This document shows, one piece after another, positions 8,553 to 18,538 of a stretch of 64,000 nt of DNA; positions within the stretch are counted from its first letter, which is position 1; every line of letters begins with the position of its first letter. Under the pieces are notes generated by a model that had not been told where the DNA came from, did not search any database, and was given only the letters and a program-made list of their open reading frames with translations. This DNA comes from Woronichinia naegeliana WA131 (GTDB lineage Bacteria; Cyanobacteriota; Cyanobacteriia; Cyanobacteriales; Microcystaceae). A program made the translations under genes and the position numbers. The DNA is taken from contig CP073041.1 in assembly GCA_025370055.1 (NCBI GenBank), positions 1,116,001 through 1,180,000 on the forward strand, read 5' to 3'.

Positions 8553-10240
8553 GGGCTTGCTGAAAAAAGCTGAGACCTTTACGGAGAAAAATAGTAGGCG
8601 AATTAAGAACCGCTAGAATGCACGAAAATAGGGTAGAATGCCTCAAAACCATTGCATTAAGAAGAGAGAAAGCAGATGTACCGAAAGCAACAGTACTCAA
8701 TTGAAACACCAGAAAACTTGAAAAATCTGTTCGGCGGGCAGTTAGACGAAGAAAATCGTTGGATAGAAATGTCAAAAATGATTCCCTGGGAAGAATATGA
8801 GGAAGAATATGCAAAAAACTTCACAGAAAAAAAAGGAGCCCCAGCCAAATCATTTAGAATGGCATTAGGAGCATTAATTATCAAAGAAATTTCAGGAAAA
8901 AGTGACAGAGAAACAGTAGAACAAATAAAAGAGAACCCTTATTTACAGTACTTTATAGGAATGGAAAGCTATAGTAGCAAAGAAGCATTTAATGCGTCAA
9001 TGATGGTTCATTTTCGTAAAAAAATAGGAATGGAATTAATAAATAAAATTAATAAAGAAATAGAAAAAAAAGCGACGGGTGTAGCGTCAGAAAAAAAAGA
9101 AAATGAAGGAAAGTTATTGTTAGATGCGACTTGTACACCAGCAGATATAAAATATCCAACGGATATAGGAATATTGAATGATGCCAGAGAAAAAACAGAA
9201 AAAATAATAGATAAGCTGTATGAAGAAATAAAAGAGAAAAGGAAAGAAAAGCCGAGGACTTATAGGGAAGTGGCAAGAAAAGAGTACTTAGCCATAGCAA
9301 AAAAACGTCGTGTGTCAAAAAAAGAAAGAAGAAAAGGAACAAAAAAACAACTAGGATATATAAAAAGAAACTTGTCTGATATAGAAAAAATGATAGAAGA
9401 GGGAGCAAAGTTAGAAAAACTAACGAAAAAAGAGCAAGAAGAGCTTGTAACGATAGGAAAAGTGTATGAGCAACAGTTAGAAATGTATGAAAAAAAGACA
9501 AATAAAGTAGAAAACAGAATTGTGAGTGTAAGCCAACCTCACGTGCGTCCAATAGTGCGTGGAAAAGCGGGAAAAGCAGTAGAGTTTGGAGCTAAAATAT
9601 CGGCAAGTAATGTGAATGGCTTTGTCTTCTTAGACAAATTAAGTTGGGATAATTACAACGAATCGGGAGATTTACAAGCGCGAATAGAAGAATATAAAAG
9701 GGAAACAGGATGTTATCCGGAATCGGTTCATGTGGATAAAATCTATCGAACAAAAGCGAATCGAGCTTATTGTAAAGAAAGGGATATAAGAATGAGTGGT
9801 CCCCGATTGGGAAGACCGCCGAAAGAGGTGAGCAAAGAAAAAAAGAAAGAGGCACGCTCAGATGAAAGAGTGCGTAATGCCATTGAGGGTAAATTCGGAC
9901 AGGGAAAGAGGAAATTTAGTCTTGGTCGAGTGATGGCCAAACTACCTGAGACCTCGGAAACGGTAATTGCGATGAACTTTTTGGTAATGAATCTTTCTAC
10001 TCTACTTCAGAAGACAAAAAGTAAAAAGTTGTAGAGTCGTTTTTCTTGTGAAAAATGGTGTTAATTTTCCTCTCTTTTGTGAGGAGTGATTTGTGTTGAC
10101 CTTTTTAGACAGAAAGGAACAATAGATTAAACAAAATCTGTATTTTGATTTGTTTCCATAAGGATAAGTTATCTATGCTTTTTCAGTCCATACTTCCCTA
10201 ACCCACATTTCTTTCGTTTTTTGACTTTTTCAGCAAGCCC
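8553..10240 (+). mobile_element. IS5/IS1182-type element, copy 1
   Basis: A 1688-bp element with ends GGGCTTGCTGAAAAA and TTTTTCAGCAAGCCC, flanked by the 6-bp duplication TATTTA (8547-8552 and 10241-10246). It is inserted in the IS4 transposase. It is the same length as copy 2 at 54008-55695, which also sits in TATTTA. Confidence 0.93.
8676..10034 (+). CDS. Transposase, IS5/IS1182-type DDE
   Basis: An intact protein of 452 residues. A DUF772-type N-terminal region (PWEEYEEEYAKNF, SFRMALGALIIKE, NPYLQYFIG) is followed by a lysine-rich insert and a DDE domain: DATCTP carries the first aspartate, HVDKIYRTKANR the second, and RNAIEGKFGQGKR the glutamate. AGAAGAGAG upstream of the ATG may serve as the ribosome site. 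It differs from copy 2 at only a few residues (IPWEEY versus ILWEEY, FIGMES versus FIEMES), so both are young. A long open frame on the opposite strand (9049-9552) is a shadow of the AT-skewed insert. Confidence 0.92.
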   Translation: MYRKQQYSIETPENLKNLFGGQLDEENRWIEMSKMIPWEEYEEEYAKNFTEKKGAPAKSFRMALGALIIKEISGKSDRETVEQIKENPYLQYFIGMESYSSKEAFNASMMVHFRKKIGMELINKINKEIEKKATGVASEKKENEGKLLLDATCTPADIKYPTDIGILNDAREKTEKIIDKLYEEIKEKRKEKPRTYREVARKEYLAIAKKRRVSKKERRKGTKKQLGYIKRNLSDIEKMIEEGAKLEKLTKKEQEELVTIGKVYEQQLEMYEKKTNKVENRIVSVSQPHVRPIVRGKAGKAVEFGAKISASNVNGFVFLDKLSWDNYNESGDLQARIEEYKRETGCYPESVHVDKIYRTKANRAYCKERDIRMSGPRLGRPPKEVSKEKKKEARSDERVRNAIEGKFGQGKRKFSLGRVMAKLPETSETVIAMNFLVMNLSTLLQKTKSKKL

Positions 10241-10572
10241 TATTTATGGGTAGGGAATAAGAATGGTGTCCAAATCCAGATTATTTGCACTTTGATTTTC
10301 TATACGGTCTTAAATCAATTGGTAGGGGAAGTGGCGATTGCTCTAAATCAACCGAAAGAAAAAATCTCAGTAGAGATGGTGTTTCGGAGTCTATACTATG
10401 TAGCGAAGGCTATTGCTAGAGGAGAAAAGCCTGATACAGTAACCTATCTGGCTGAACGTGCTAAGTTATTTGGTTTGGTCAAAGCTGAGAGAAAGCGACA
10501 TCGAGAAAAGGCCGCTCTCAATCAACAAATTTGGGAACCCATTCCTTTAAGTTGACACGGATGTCCCCCAAG

Positions 10573-12929
10573 TCTCCTCTACCAACTTCGATCGCGGCTT
10601 CTGGGCCGATGTCAGCAGTGGGGTATTATTTACCGATTTGGCGCGGCAGGTAATTGAGGCGTTTGGGGGGAGGGTTCCAGAGCAGGAAACGGCTTTGGTG
10701 GATGGTTTGGTGTCCTGTTTGCAGTCGGGACGGTTTTTGTTGGTGGTGGATAATTTGGAGAGTTTGTTAACGGCGGAGGGGCAGTGGAGCAGCGAGTTTT
10801 ATGGGGACTTTTTTTCCGCCTGGTTGGAGTTGGGCAGTAATAGTACGATTCTGGTGACGACGCGGGAAAAGCCTGATCTGCGGGGTATGGAGTGGTTGGA
10901 TTTGACGGGCTTAAGTATCACGGAAGGGGCCAATTTACTGGCTGAATTGGGGATTCAGGGCAATTTAGCGGAATTTTCGGCATTAGTGGGGGGTTATCCT
11001 CTGTTATTGAAGTTAGTCGCGGATTTACTGAAGGATGAGTATCCCCAAGACCCCCATTTGGAGCGGTTAACGGCCTTGGGATTGGGCAATTTACAGCAGT
11101 TGTTGACGGATGAGCGGGTGAAGGGGGTTCATCGTCGGCAAACGGTGGTGATCGTGGCGGTTTTGGAGGCGATGGTGGCGCGTTTAAGTCCCCAGCAACG
11201 GCATTTTTGGCAGCGTTTATCGGTGTTTCGACCTGCTTTTGATAGTGAGGCGGCGAGTTATTTGGTACAGGAAGGCCCCGAAACGCTGGTTCCCTCCAAC
11301 GTTGGGGGGCTAGGGGGGCAAAATGACTTGCGAACGGTTGAGACAGAGTTAAGAAAGTTGGTTAAATGTTCGCTTTTGCAGGAATTTTTGCAGGATAATC
11401 GCCGTTATTTTGATTTTCAGCCTGTGGTGCGTGAATATGCCTGTTATGGGGCGGCAGATTTAACGGAAGCTCACCATCAAGCCATTGCTTTCTATCGTTC
11501 GATTGCGGAACCGAATCCCCAAAGTAAGCAGGCAGTGGAACCCTATCTGGAGATTTTTCACCATTGTTGCGAATTAGGGGAATATGGTACAGCCTTTGAT
11601 GTGATTCGAGAGGTGGACACTTTTCTCACCTTGCGAGGATTTTATACGGTGAGGGTTGATACCTATAGCCGTTTAGTGACTGCCTGGGAAAAAGCAGGCT
11701 TGCGAGATCATTGGCAATATGGAGCCGCTTTAACGTCATTAGGCAATGCTTATTTTTCATTAGGAGAATACCAACGGGCGATCGCTTTTCATCAACAATC
11801 CTTAGAAATTGAAAGAAAAATCGGCAATAAAAAAGGTGAAGCGGCTTCTTTGGGCGGTTTAGGAAATGCTTATCGATCTTTAGGAGAATACCAACGTGCG
11901 ATCGCTTTTCATCAACAATCTTTAGAAATTGCCAGAGAAATTGGGGATAGACAAGGAGAAGCTGGTTCTTTGAACAATTTAGGAAATGCTTATCGATCTT
12001 TAGGAAAATACCAACGTGCGATCACTTTTCATCAACAATCCTTAGAAATTAGTAGAGAAATTGGGGATAGACGAGGGGAAGCTGCTTCTTTGGGCAATTT
12101 AGGAAGTGCTTATAATGCCTTAGGAGAATACCAACGTGCGATCGCTTTTCATCAACAATATTTAGATATTGCCAGAGAAGTTGGGGATAGACAAGGTGAA
12201 GCTGCTTCCTTGGGCGGTTTAGGAAGTTCTTATTTTTCTTTAGGAGAATACCAACGGGCGATGACTTTTGATCAACAACATTTAGATATTGCCAGAGAAA
12301 TTGGGGATAGACAAGGTGAAGCTAATTCTTTGGGCAATTTTGGCATTTTTTATAATTTATTAGGAGAATACCAACGGGCGATCGCTTTTTATCAACAATC
12401 CTTAGAAATTAAAAGAAAGATGAGGGATAGACAAGGTGAAGCTAATTCTTTGGGCAATTTTGGCAATGCTTACCTTTTATTAGGAGAATACCAACAGGCG
12501 ATCGCTTTTTATCAACAACAATTAGATATTGCCAGAGAAATTGGCGATAGACGAGGTGAAGCTAATGCTTTGGGCAATTTAGGCAATGCTTACCTTTTAT
12601 TAGGAGAAGACCAACGGGCGATCGCTTTTCATCAACAACATTTAGATATTGCCAGAGAAATTGGGCATAGACAAGGTGAAGCAATTGCCTGGTTTAATCT
12701 AGGTTTAGCCTTAAAAGAACTGCAACGAGCAGCCGATGCTTTGGGCGCTTTTCGCAATGCCCGTCAACTCTATCAAGCAATGGAATTAGAAAGCATAGTT
12801 CAAAATTGCGACAATGAAATTAACGCCCTTTCTGCTCCTATTTCCCCTTCCCCTCCGCCCACCCTCTGGCAAAGAATCCGTCAAATCTTGCGTCGTTTCT
12901 GGCGATGGATCTCCCACCTATTCCACTAG
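10573..12929 (+). pseudogene. STAND NTPase with TPR repeats, 3' part
   Basis: Continues the frame broken at 7252. It contains Walker B (RFLLVVDNLES, about residue 549 of the joined protein), a sensor-like NSTILVTTREKP and a winged-helix-like region. From about residue 877 follow eight near-identical 40-residue tetratricopeptide repeats (LGNAYxSLGEYQRAIAFHQQ and SLEIxREIGDRQGEA) and one diverged repeat. The C-terminus is basic and tryptophan-rich (WQRIRQILRRFWRWISHLFH). In-frame LVPSNVGGLGGQND near residue 737 derives from an intergenic-type repeat. A restart at TTG 10638 would yield a protein without a P-loop, so independent function is unlikely. Confidence 0.85.
11741..12700 (+). repeat. Eight 120-bp direct repeats encoding TPRs
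   Basis: Eight consecutive units with exactly 120-bp period (the TAGGAGAATACCAAC block recurs at 11761, 11881, 12001 and so on to 12601). Most carry GCGATCGC in the same place. Similarity is high at the DNA level, not only in protein, which points to recent unit duplication or gene conversion. Confidence 0.9.
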
Positions 12930-12973
12930 TCCAGTTTTCCCCCCTTATCAAGGCTACTGTGTACACACAAGTA

Positions 12974-13092
12974 GGGCTTGCTGAAAAAGTCAAAAAACGA
13001 AAGAAATGTGGGTTAGGGAAGTATGGACTGAAAAAGCATAGATAACTTATCCTTATGGAAACAAATCAAAATACAGATTTTGTTTAATCTAT
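12974..13092 (-). mobile_element. End fragment of the IS5/IS1182-type element
   Basis: About 119 bases from GGGCTTGCTGAAAAAGTC match the 3' terminal region of the full element (reverse of 10122-10240). It stops at TTTAATCTAT, where the ISKra4-family copy begins. No coding part remains. Confidence 0.8.
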
Positions 13093-13093
13093 G

Positions 13094-14483
13094 GGGTGTG
13101 ACCTTTAGTTGATGAAGGAAAAGAAAAGTGTTAACATGAGATGAAAAGTGACAAAGAGGAAACAATGATGACAGCAAAACTAATTAATGTAGAGGGTTCA
13201 AAGATAAAAATAGAACTAACATTAGAACTCAGTCGTTCAATGTTGGATACAGAAATAAATATTCAAAAAGGCTTAAACGAAGTAGGTTGCATCGCCAGCA
13301 AAGAAGCCTTGAAATATTTAGATACAGATGGTTCACCCTTAAAAATCGGTGAAGAAATCTGGAAGAGTAAGGGAGAGCAACCGAAAGAATATCAAACACC
13401 TTATGGTGAGGTTATAGTGAATCGTCATGTATATCAGCGTTCACCTTTGAGGAAAAACGTATTGCCCCTTAGAAAGAGAAGCAAGGATAATCATAACATC
13501 AACGCCATTATTGGCAAAACAGGTATCCTCAAAAATGTCAGGGATGGCAGGCAAAGAGGTGAAAAATGATTTATTAGAAAATCATGGTAGAAAAGTAGCG
13601 CTATCCTATATCCAAAGATTGAGTGAAGCAGTAGGAAGTGTGGTACAAGCAAAAGAAGAAGCGTGGAGTTATGCCCCGCCCAAGGAGGATAGCCAAATTG
13701 CAACAGTGGGAATAGGATTAGATGGAACCTGTATGCTGATGTGTGAGGATGGCTACCGTGAAGCAATGGTGGGAACCGTTTCCCTATACGATAGTGAAGG
13801 CGAACGTCAACATACAATCTATCTAGGTGCGGCACCAGAGTATGGAAAAAAGAGTTTTCTAGAAAGATTGGAAAGAGAAATTGAGCGAGCGAAAAACCGT
13901 TATCCAGAGGCAACATTGGTCGGGATAGCAGACGGGGCAGAATCAAATTGGAAGTTTTTAGAAAAGCAAACGGAAGAACAGATATTAGATTTCTATCATG
14001 CCTCTGGTTACTTAGGTGCCTTGGCAGAAGCGTTGCATCCGAATACCGTGTCAAAACAAAAAGAATGGTTGACTGAAAATTGTCGAGAACTCAAGCATGA
14101 AAAAGGAAAAGCAGGAGAACTGCTAAATCTGATGAAAGAAGTCAAAGAAGAAAAAAGTCATTCTAAGAATCTTACCGAGAAACTACAAGCGGCGATTACT
14201 TATTACGAGAATCATCAGCATCAAATGGATTATGCTGAATACTTAGAGAAAAAGTATCCGATTGGTTCAGGTGTTACGGAAGCAGCTTGTAAGACGTTGG
14301 TCAAACAACGATTATGTTGTTCAGGGATGCGATGGAAGGAAAAAGGAGCAGGAATTATTTTGAGCCTACGAGCTTTGGTATTGACCAAGGAACGATGGAG
14401 TCAATTTTGGGCAAAACTTGATCAATATGGGTTCCCTGTAGAACCCTGATTACAACAGCTTTTATCAACTAAAGGTCGCACCC
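13094..14483 (+). mobile_element. ISKra4-family element, frameshifted copy
   Basis: Ends GGGTGTGACCTTTAGTTGAT and ATCAACTAAAGGTCGCACCC match the intact copy at 59794-61182; length is 1390 versus 1389 bp. Left and right flanks belong to two different elements, so the insertion has been rearranged and shows no duplication. Confidence 0.88.
13141..14449 (+). pseudogene. ISKra4-family transposase, frameshifted
   Basis: Matches the 435-residue transposase at 59841-61148. At about 13440 the sequence CACCTTTGAGG replaces CAGTAGGAGG of the intact copy, adding one base, so the product splits into 13141-13569 and 13511-14449. The rest, including GLDGTCMLMCEDG, ADGAESNWKF and PIGSGVTEAACKTLVKQR, is preserved. 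Confidence 0.88.
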
Positions 14484-14865
14484 TTTAGTACTAGCGTCGG
14501 ATGCAGAAAAAAGCCTATGTCTCGGTTATTTCCCACTACTCCCTGCCCTTCTGCCTTCAGTCGTCCTCTGTGTGCCTCCAAGTTAATTTCACTCGTATCA
14601 TTTACTGCTAATACGTGTAAGCCTTCTACTTGCTGCTCACAATGCTCTGACAAGCTTTGTATTAGCTCTGATACTGTCACCTTGTCATTCTCCAAAAAGC
14701 GGTAGTAACCTACTTGCTCGGCACGGTTTTTGCTCATTTGACGGATGTTTACCGATTGCTTCCGTAACATTGCGACCTACAATTCCGCCCCCTTTTTACT
14801 AAGCGTGGGTCTCCAAATGCTTTTCCTTTTGCCTGTTCAGCGTGAATGAGTATCGGGTTGGTCAT
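14484..14865 (-). pseudogene. IS50-like IS4-family transposase, N-terminal fragment
   Basis: Starts at the ATG at 14865 (MTNPILIHAEQAKGKAFGD), then shifts frame after about 30 residues. It continues as LRKQSVNIRQM, YYRFLENDKVTVSELI, VLAVNDTSEIN and LHPTLVL. This is the DNA-binding N-terminus plus the first catalytic strand of Tn5/IS50-like transposases. The C-terminal two thirds are missing, replaced by the ISKra4 copy. Confidence 0.75.
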
Positions 14866-14934
14866 TTTTCAGTCCTCTTTTTAGTGGTTTTTCCCTTTTT
14901 CTAGGCTACACTCGACTTGTGTGTACACAGTAGC

Positions 14935-15085
14935 CAAAGTTGGGGGGCTGGGGGGGCAAAATGAGGTTTAGACCAGTATGTGTGTGCGCGGCAGTCTTTT
15001 CAAGAGGGGTTGGGGGGATCGCCTTGGATAATCAAAAAACTATGGGTTTCGAGTTAGACGGGGTTTAATAACCCTCATAAAGCTT
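14935..15085. repeat. Intergenic spacer with G-rich repeat remnants
   Basis: Contains GTTGGGGGGCTGGGGGGGC and GGGGTTGGGGGGATC, related to the hairpin repeats at 40204-40503 and to the in-frame copy at about 11300. No gene seen. Confidence 0.55.
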
Positions 15086-16642
15086 TTAACGCAATGTCTG
15101 GGGTAAGCAAAACGCGAAGGTTGCCCCTTCTGAACTGGGGATCAGAGCAATTTGGCCGTCGTGAGCTTCAATAATTTGTCGGCAAAGATATAGGCCTAAT
15201 CCTAGCCCAGGGGTCTTGCCGGTATTCTTCCCCCGTTGATACCGTTCAAAGAGAGAGTCAACTAGATCGGGATGGATTCCTACGCCATTATCTTGGATCT
15301 GACAATAGAGAGATTGATCCCGTAGTTCCACTTGGATCGTAATAGTAAGATGGCTCGTATTGTGTTTGAGGGCATTCGCTAAAAGATTTTCTAAGACTCT
15401 CCATAATAGATTGCTGTCGGCGGTCAGTAGGGGTAGGGGATCAGGAATATTTAGGTTTAACTGAGCTTGATGTTGTTTGAGGATGGGTTCCCATTCCGCC
15501 GCCAATTGATGGAGCAGTTGACTGAAATCCAAAGACTGGCGGTTGAGGATAATCCCTTTGGTGTCAAAATGTTGGCTTTCCACCAGGGAATTAATCAGAG
15601 CTAATTGGCGATCGCAGCTTTGGGACATACGCTCTAGGATCGGACGGGGTAGAGAGATCTCAGAGACTAGAGTTGAATTTTTTAAGAAATTTTTGAGGAT
15701 CATGGCCATACCCAAGACCGGATTGCGTAGATCATGGGAAACAATGTGGAGATAGATCTGAAGAGCTTGTTCTGCCTTTTGCCGCTCCCTAATTTCTGCT
15801 TGCAGTTTTTGCTCCTCCCGATGGCGATCCGTAATATCTCGACTCAGACCAATTAGGCCTCGCACTTCTCCGCGTTCATTTAAAACTGGGGTTTTGACGG
15901 TTTCCAAACAGCAGAGACGACCATCGGCAAACGTCACCCATTCTTCATTCCGTTGAGAGGTGGCTTTTTCAAACATTATTTGATCTTTTTGGCGAAAAAA
16001 GCTGGCCATTTCAGGTTCAAAGAGTTCAAAGTCCGTCTTGCCTAAAATTTCTTCCCTTGGCCGACCGACAAACTCCTGAAAAGCCTGATTACAAAGTCGA
16101 TAAATTCCTTGACAATCCTTAAAAAAGATCAGATCCGGCATCACATCGATCAGCGATCGCAGTAGTTGTTCGGATTCTGTTAGTTCTGCTTCGGCACATT
16201 TACGCTGACTAATATCGGTATTGGAGCCAGCCAGCCGGATCGGGTTGCCATCTTGATCCCGCAGTAGTTTCCCCCGCGACAACATCCACTGGTAACTACC
16301 ATCTTTGCGCTTAATTCTCAATTCCACTGCATAGTGAGCAATTTTCCCTGCGACATAATCCTCATAACACTGCACCACTCGCGCTTGATCTTCGGGATGG
16401 ATCAAGTCAACCCAGTGTTCAATCCGGTTGATAACTTCATGCTCTTCGTAGCCTAAAAGGGCTGTCCAAGGCCGGGAAATGAACAATTCTCCGGTGGCAA
16501 TCTTTAAATCCCAGATGCCTTCATTGGTTCCCTGTAATACCAATTCCCAGCGTTCCTCATGATCCCGAAGTTTTTTTTGCACGGCTTCAAGTTCATTGCG
16601 AAGACATTCAATTTCTAGGAGTTGGCCATCAGAAGCATTCAT
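15086..16642 (-). CDS. PAS-domain sensor histidine kinase
   Basis: Cytoplasmic two-component kinase of 518 residues without membrane helices. A short coiled coil (residues 5-35) is followed by PAS 1 (WELVLQGTNEGIWDL, with its PAC part RIKRKDGSYQWML) and PAS 2 (LIDVMPDLIFFKD, GLIGLSRDITDR). The dimerisation domain carries the phospho-acceptor histidine in HIVSHDLRNPV. The ATPase domain has an N box (ENLLANALKHN), a G1 box (DNGVGIHP) and a G2 box (GLGLGLYLC). No receiver domain or adjacent response regulator is visible, so the partner is elsewhere. The neighbour in the opposite direction is a binding lipoprotein, with about 95 bases between the divergent starts. Confidence 0.92.
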   Translation of the reverse strand: MNASDGQLLEIECLRNELEAVQKKLRDHEERWELVLQGTNEGIWDLKIATGELFISRPWTALLGYEEHEVINRIEHWVDLIHPEDQARVVQCYEDYVAGKIAHYAVELRIKRKDGSYQWMLSRGKLLRDQDGNPIRLAGSNTDISQRKCAEAELTESEQLLRSLIDVMPDLIFFKDCQGIYRLCNQAFQEFVGRPREEILGKTDFELFEPEMASFFRQKDQIMFEKATSQRNEEWVTFADGRLCCLETVKTPVLNERGEVRGLIGLSRDITDRHREEQKLQAEIRERQKAEQALQIYLHIVSHDLRNPVLGMAMILKNFLKNSTLVSEISLPRPILERMSQSCDRQLALINSLVESQHFDTKGIILNRQSLDFSQLLHQLAAEWEPILKQHQAQLNLNIPDPLPLLTADSNLLWRVLENLLANALKHNTSHLTITIQVELRDQSLYCQIQDNGVGIHPDLVDSLFERYQRGKNTGKTPGLGLGLYLCRQIIEAHDGQIALIPSSEGATFAFCLPQTLR

Positions 16643-16736
16643 GGAAGGTTTGACAGAGAATTTGAGTGAGGATGAAAAGTGAACGATAGGTCTCAGTTTT
16701 AGATTATATTTTAGTTAAAATTCTAGATAAAATTTT

Positions 16737-18404
16737 ATGTTTCAGGGCTTCTCCCCCAGAATTAGCAAGAATTCCCGCCTTTTTCAAATTATTATTCTAT
16801 TCTGTCTGGGGATCAGTCTCCTGGTCGGATGCGGCGATCGCGCCCTTAAAACTGAAACCTCTCCTAGTTCCCCTAAAGATCGCGTTACGGTGGGGACAAC
16901 GCTCAAGCCTCGGACTATTGATCCGGCGGATAGTTACGATCTAGCAGGCCTTCTGGTGGTGTATAACCTGGGAGAAACCCTCTACAGCTATAAACTGGGC
17001 ACAACGGAACTAGAACCCCGTTTGGCGATCGCCATGCCGAAAATGAGTGCGGATGGTCTGATCTATCGCATTCCCCTGCGTCAAGGGATCAAATTTCATG
17101 ATGGTACGCCCTTTAATGCGGCGGCGATGGTATTTTCCCTCAATCGTTTTATTCAAAATGCTGGCGAACCCTCTTTTTTGCTAAGTGATACGATCGATAA
17201 AGTGAAGGCATTAGGAGAATGGGAAATAGAAGTTACCCTGAAAAAACCCTTTTCTGCCTTTCCCGCTTTACTTGCTTTTCCTGGAGCCTGTGCGGTTTCT
17301 CCCCAGGCCTACGAAATTGGCGAAGGAAAATTTAAACCGGAAAGCTTTGTTGGTACTGGCCCCTATCAACTGACTCAATTTAATAGTGATTCTCTACACC
17401 TAAAAGCCTTTTCTGACTATTGGGGAGAAAAACCCAAGAATCAAGGGATTAATCTGCAACTGTATCCCAGCAATCCGGCCAATTTATTCAATGCTTTTCG
17501 GACGCAAACCATCGATGTGGCCTATCAATCCTTAATGGCCCAACAGATTAAAACCCTTAAGGCAGATGCTAGTCAAGAGAAATATAAGGTGATCGAATCG
17601 TCGGGATCAGTGATTAATTTTATGGCTCTGAATATGCAAACCGATGCTCTCAGACAAGTTTTAGTCCGTAAGGCGATCGCTACTTTAATAGATCGAAAAT
17701 TACTCATTGATCGCATTCTACAAGGTCAAGGCGAAGCTCTCTACAGTATGATCCCGATTAGTTTTAGTGCCTATCAACCGGTTTTTCAAACTAAATACGG
17801 CGATGCCAAGGGCACGCTGCGCGCACGCAATCTTGAACAAGCCAAGCAATGGTTAAAGGAAGCAGGATTTAGTAAGGAGAATCCCGTCAAGGTGGAAGTT
17901 TGGCATTCATCGGGATCAATTACCAATAGTATCGTGGCCGCCTTACTAAAAGCACTTTCCCAGCGAGATTTAGATAATGCCATTCAATTTGAACCCAATA
18001 GTATTGCTGGGGCTGCTTACTTTAAAAATGTGAGTAAAGGTTTATATGAAAGTACCATTTCTAACTGGTATCCCGACTTTCTTGATCCTGATAACTATAT
18101 TTTTCCTTTTTTACATTGTGCCAAGGGTTCACTGAGTAAAGGCTGTGAAGAAGGTGGCGCACAAAATCAGGGATCTTTTTACTACAATCCTAAAATGAAC
18201 CAGTTGATTGATCAACAACGCCGTGAACTCGATCCGCAAAAACGAGATGCTATTTTTGCCGAAATTCAGACAATTTTAGCGGCAGATGTACCTTACATTC
18301 CTCTCTGGCAAACTAAAGATTTTGCCTTTGCTCAACAGAATATTACTGGCACCGTGATTAATCCCAGTCAAACCTTTCCTTTTTGGACATTGGGAAAAAG
18401 TTAG
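16737..18404 (+). CDS. ABC transporter substrate-binding lipoprotein, family 5 (oligopeptide/dipeptide type)
   Basis: Binds a solute outside the membrane and hands it to an ABC permease. It has 555 residues with a lipoprotein signal peptide: basic start, hydrophobic IIILFCLGISLLVG, and the lipobox cysteine in LVGCGD. Family 5 motifs include VGTTLKPRTIDPADSYD, the LRQGIKFHDGTPFNA block, and the binding-cleft region after VGTGPYQL. No permease or ATPase genes lie next to it, which is common for cyanobacterial members. The substrate cannot be told from sequence. Confidence 0.92.
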   Translation: MFQGFSPRISKNSRLFQIIILFCLGISLLVGCGDRALKTETSPSSPKDRVTVGTTLKPRTIDPADSYDLAGLLVVYNLGETLYSYKLGTTELEPRLAIAMPKMSADGLIYRIPLRQGIKFHDGTPFNAAAMVFSLNRFIQNAGEPSFLLSDTIDKVKALGEWEIEVTLKKPFSAFPALLAFPGACAVSPQAYEIGEGKFKPESFVGTGPYQLTQFNSDSLHLKAFSDYWGEKPKNQGINLQLYPSNPANLFNAFRTQTIDVAYQSLMAQQIKTLKADASQEKYKVIESSGSVINFMALNMQTDALRQVLVRKAIATLIDRKLLIDRILQGQGEALYSMIPISFSAYQPVFQTKYGDAKGTLRARNLEQAKQWLKEAGFSKENPVKVEVWHSSGSITNSIVAALLKALSQRDLDNAIQFEPNSIAGAAYFKNVSKGLYESTISNWYPDFLDPDNYIFPFLHCAKGSLSKGCEEGGAQNQGSFYYNPKMNQLIDQQRRELDPQKRDAIFAEIQTILAADVPYIPLWQTKDFAFAQQNITGTVINPSQTFPFWTLGKS

Positions 18405-18446
18405 GAAATTTGTAAACTCGCTATTTGTCATTAAAACCCATACAGG

Positions 18447-18466
18447 CAAGGGGCTTAAGCCCCTTG
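18447..18466. terminator. Perfect 20-bp palindrome between convergent genes
   Basis: CAAGGGGCTTAAGCCCCTTG lies between the convergent ends of the binding-protein gene (18404) and the glycosyltransferase gene (18539). It could act as a bidirectional transcription terminator, although a strong T run is missing. It also looks like a dispersed cyanobacterial repeat. Confidence 0.5.
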
Positions 18467-18538
18467 TTAAAAGACCTTCAGCAAAATTATTATGAAATCT
18501 AAATGTGTGACTACTTATAAGTTTTGTGAACAATAACC

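Larger units (their letters stand above)
7353..10555 (+). pseudogene. IS4-family transposase, inactivated
   Basis: Same protein as the intact copy at 35087-36427, in three pieces: 7353-7838, 7863-8355 with the catalytic YRRRWTIEEAF motif (Y-2-R-3-E signature of IS4), and 10247-10555. A nonsense change turns the serine codon TCA into TAA at about 7836. Two insertions then split the C-terminal part. The same nonsense change is present in the copies near 57170 and 61689. Confidence 0.9.
7253..10563 (+). mobile_element. IS4-family element, copy 1, carrying two nested insertions
   Basis: Starts at CATTGGTGTCAACTTAAG and ends with TTAAGTTGACACGGATG, which are imperfect inverted repeats. It is flanked by the 9-bp direct duplication TCCCCCAAG at 7244-7252 and 10564-10572. 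The core equals the 1449-bp copy at 34987-36435. Inside are a 161-bp MITE (8356-8516) and a 1688-bp IS5/IS1182-type element (8553-10240). The element interrupts the STAND gene. Confidence 0.93.
12954..14934 (-). mobile_element. Degraded IS50-like IS4-family element with insertions
   Basis: Bounded by CTACTGTGTACACACAAGT at the left and ACTTGTGTGTACACAGTAG at the right, an inverted repeat of 19 bases. Inside are an end of the IS5/IS1182-type element, an ISKra4-family copy and the N-terminal part of an IS4-type transposase. The rest has been lost. I find no convincing target duplication. Confidence 0.7.

Noticed and set aside
9049-9552. Long leucine- and phenylalanine-rich open frame opposite the IS5/IS1182-type transposase (also at 54696-55199)
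   Set aside because: It is the antisense of a lysine- and glutamate-rich coding insert. Composition explains the openness.
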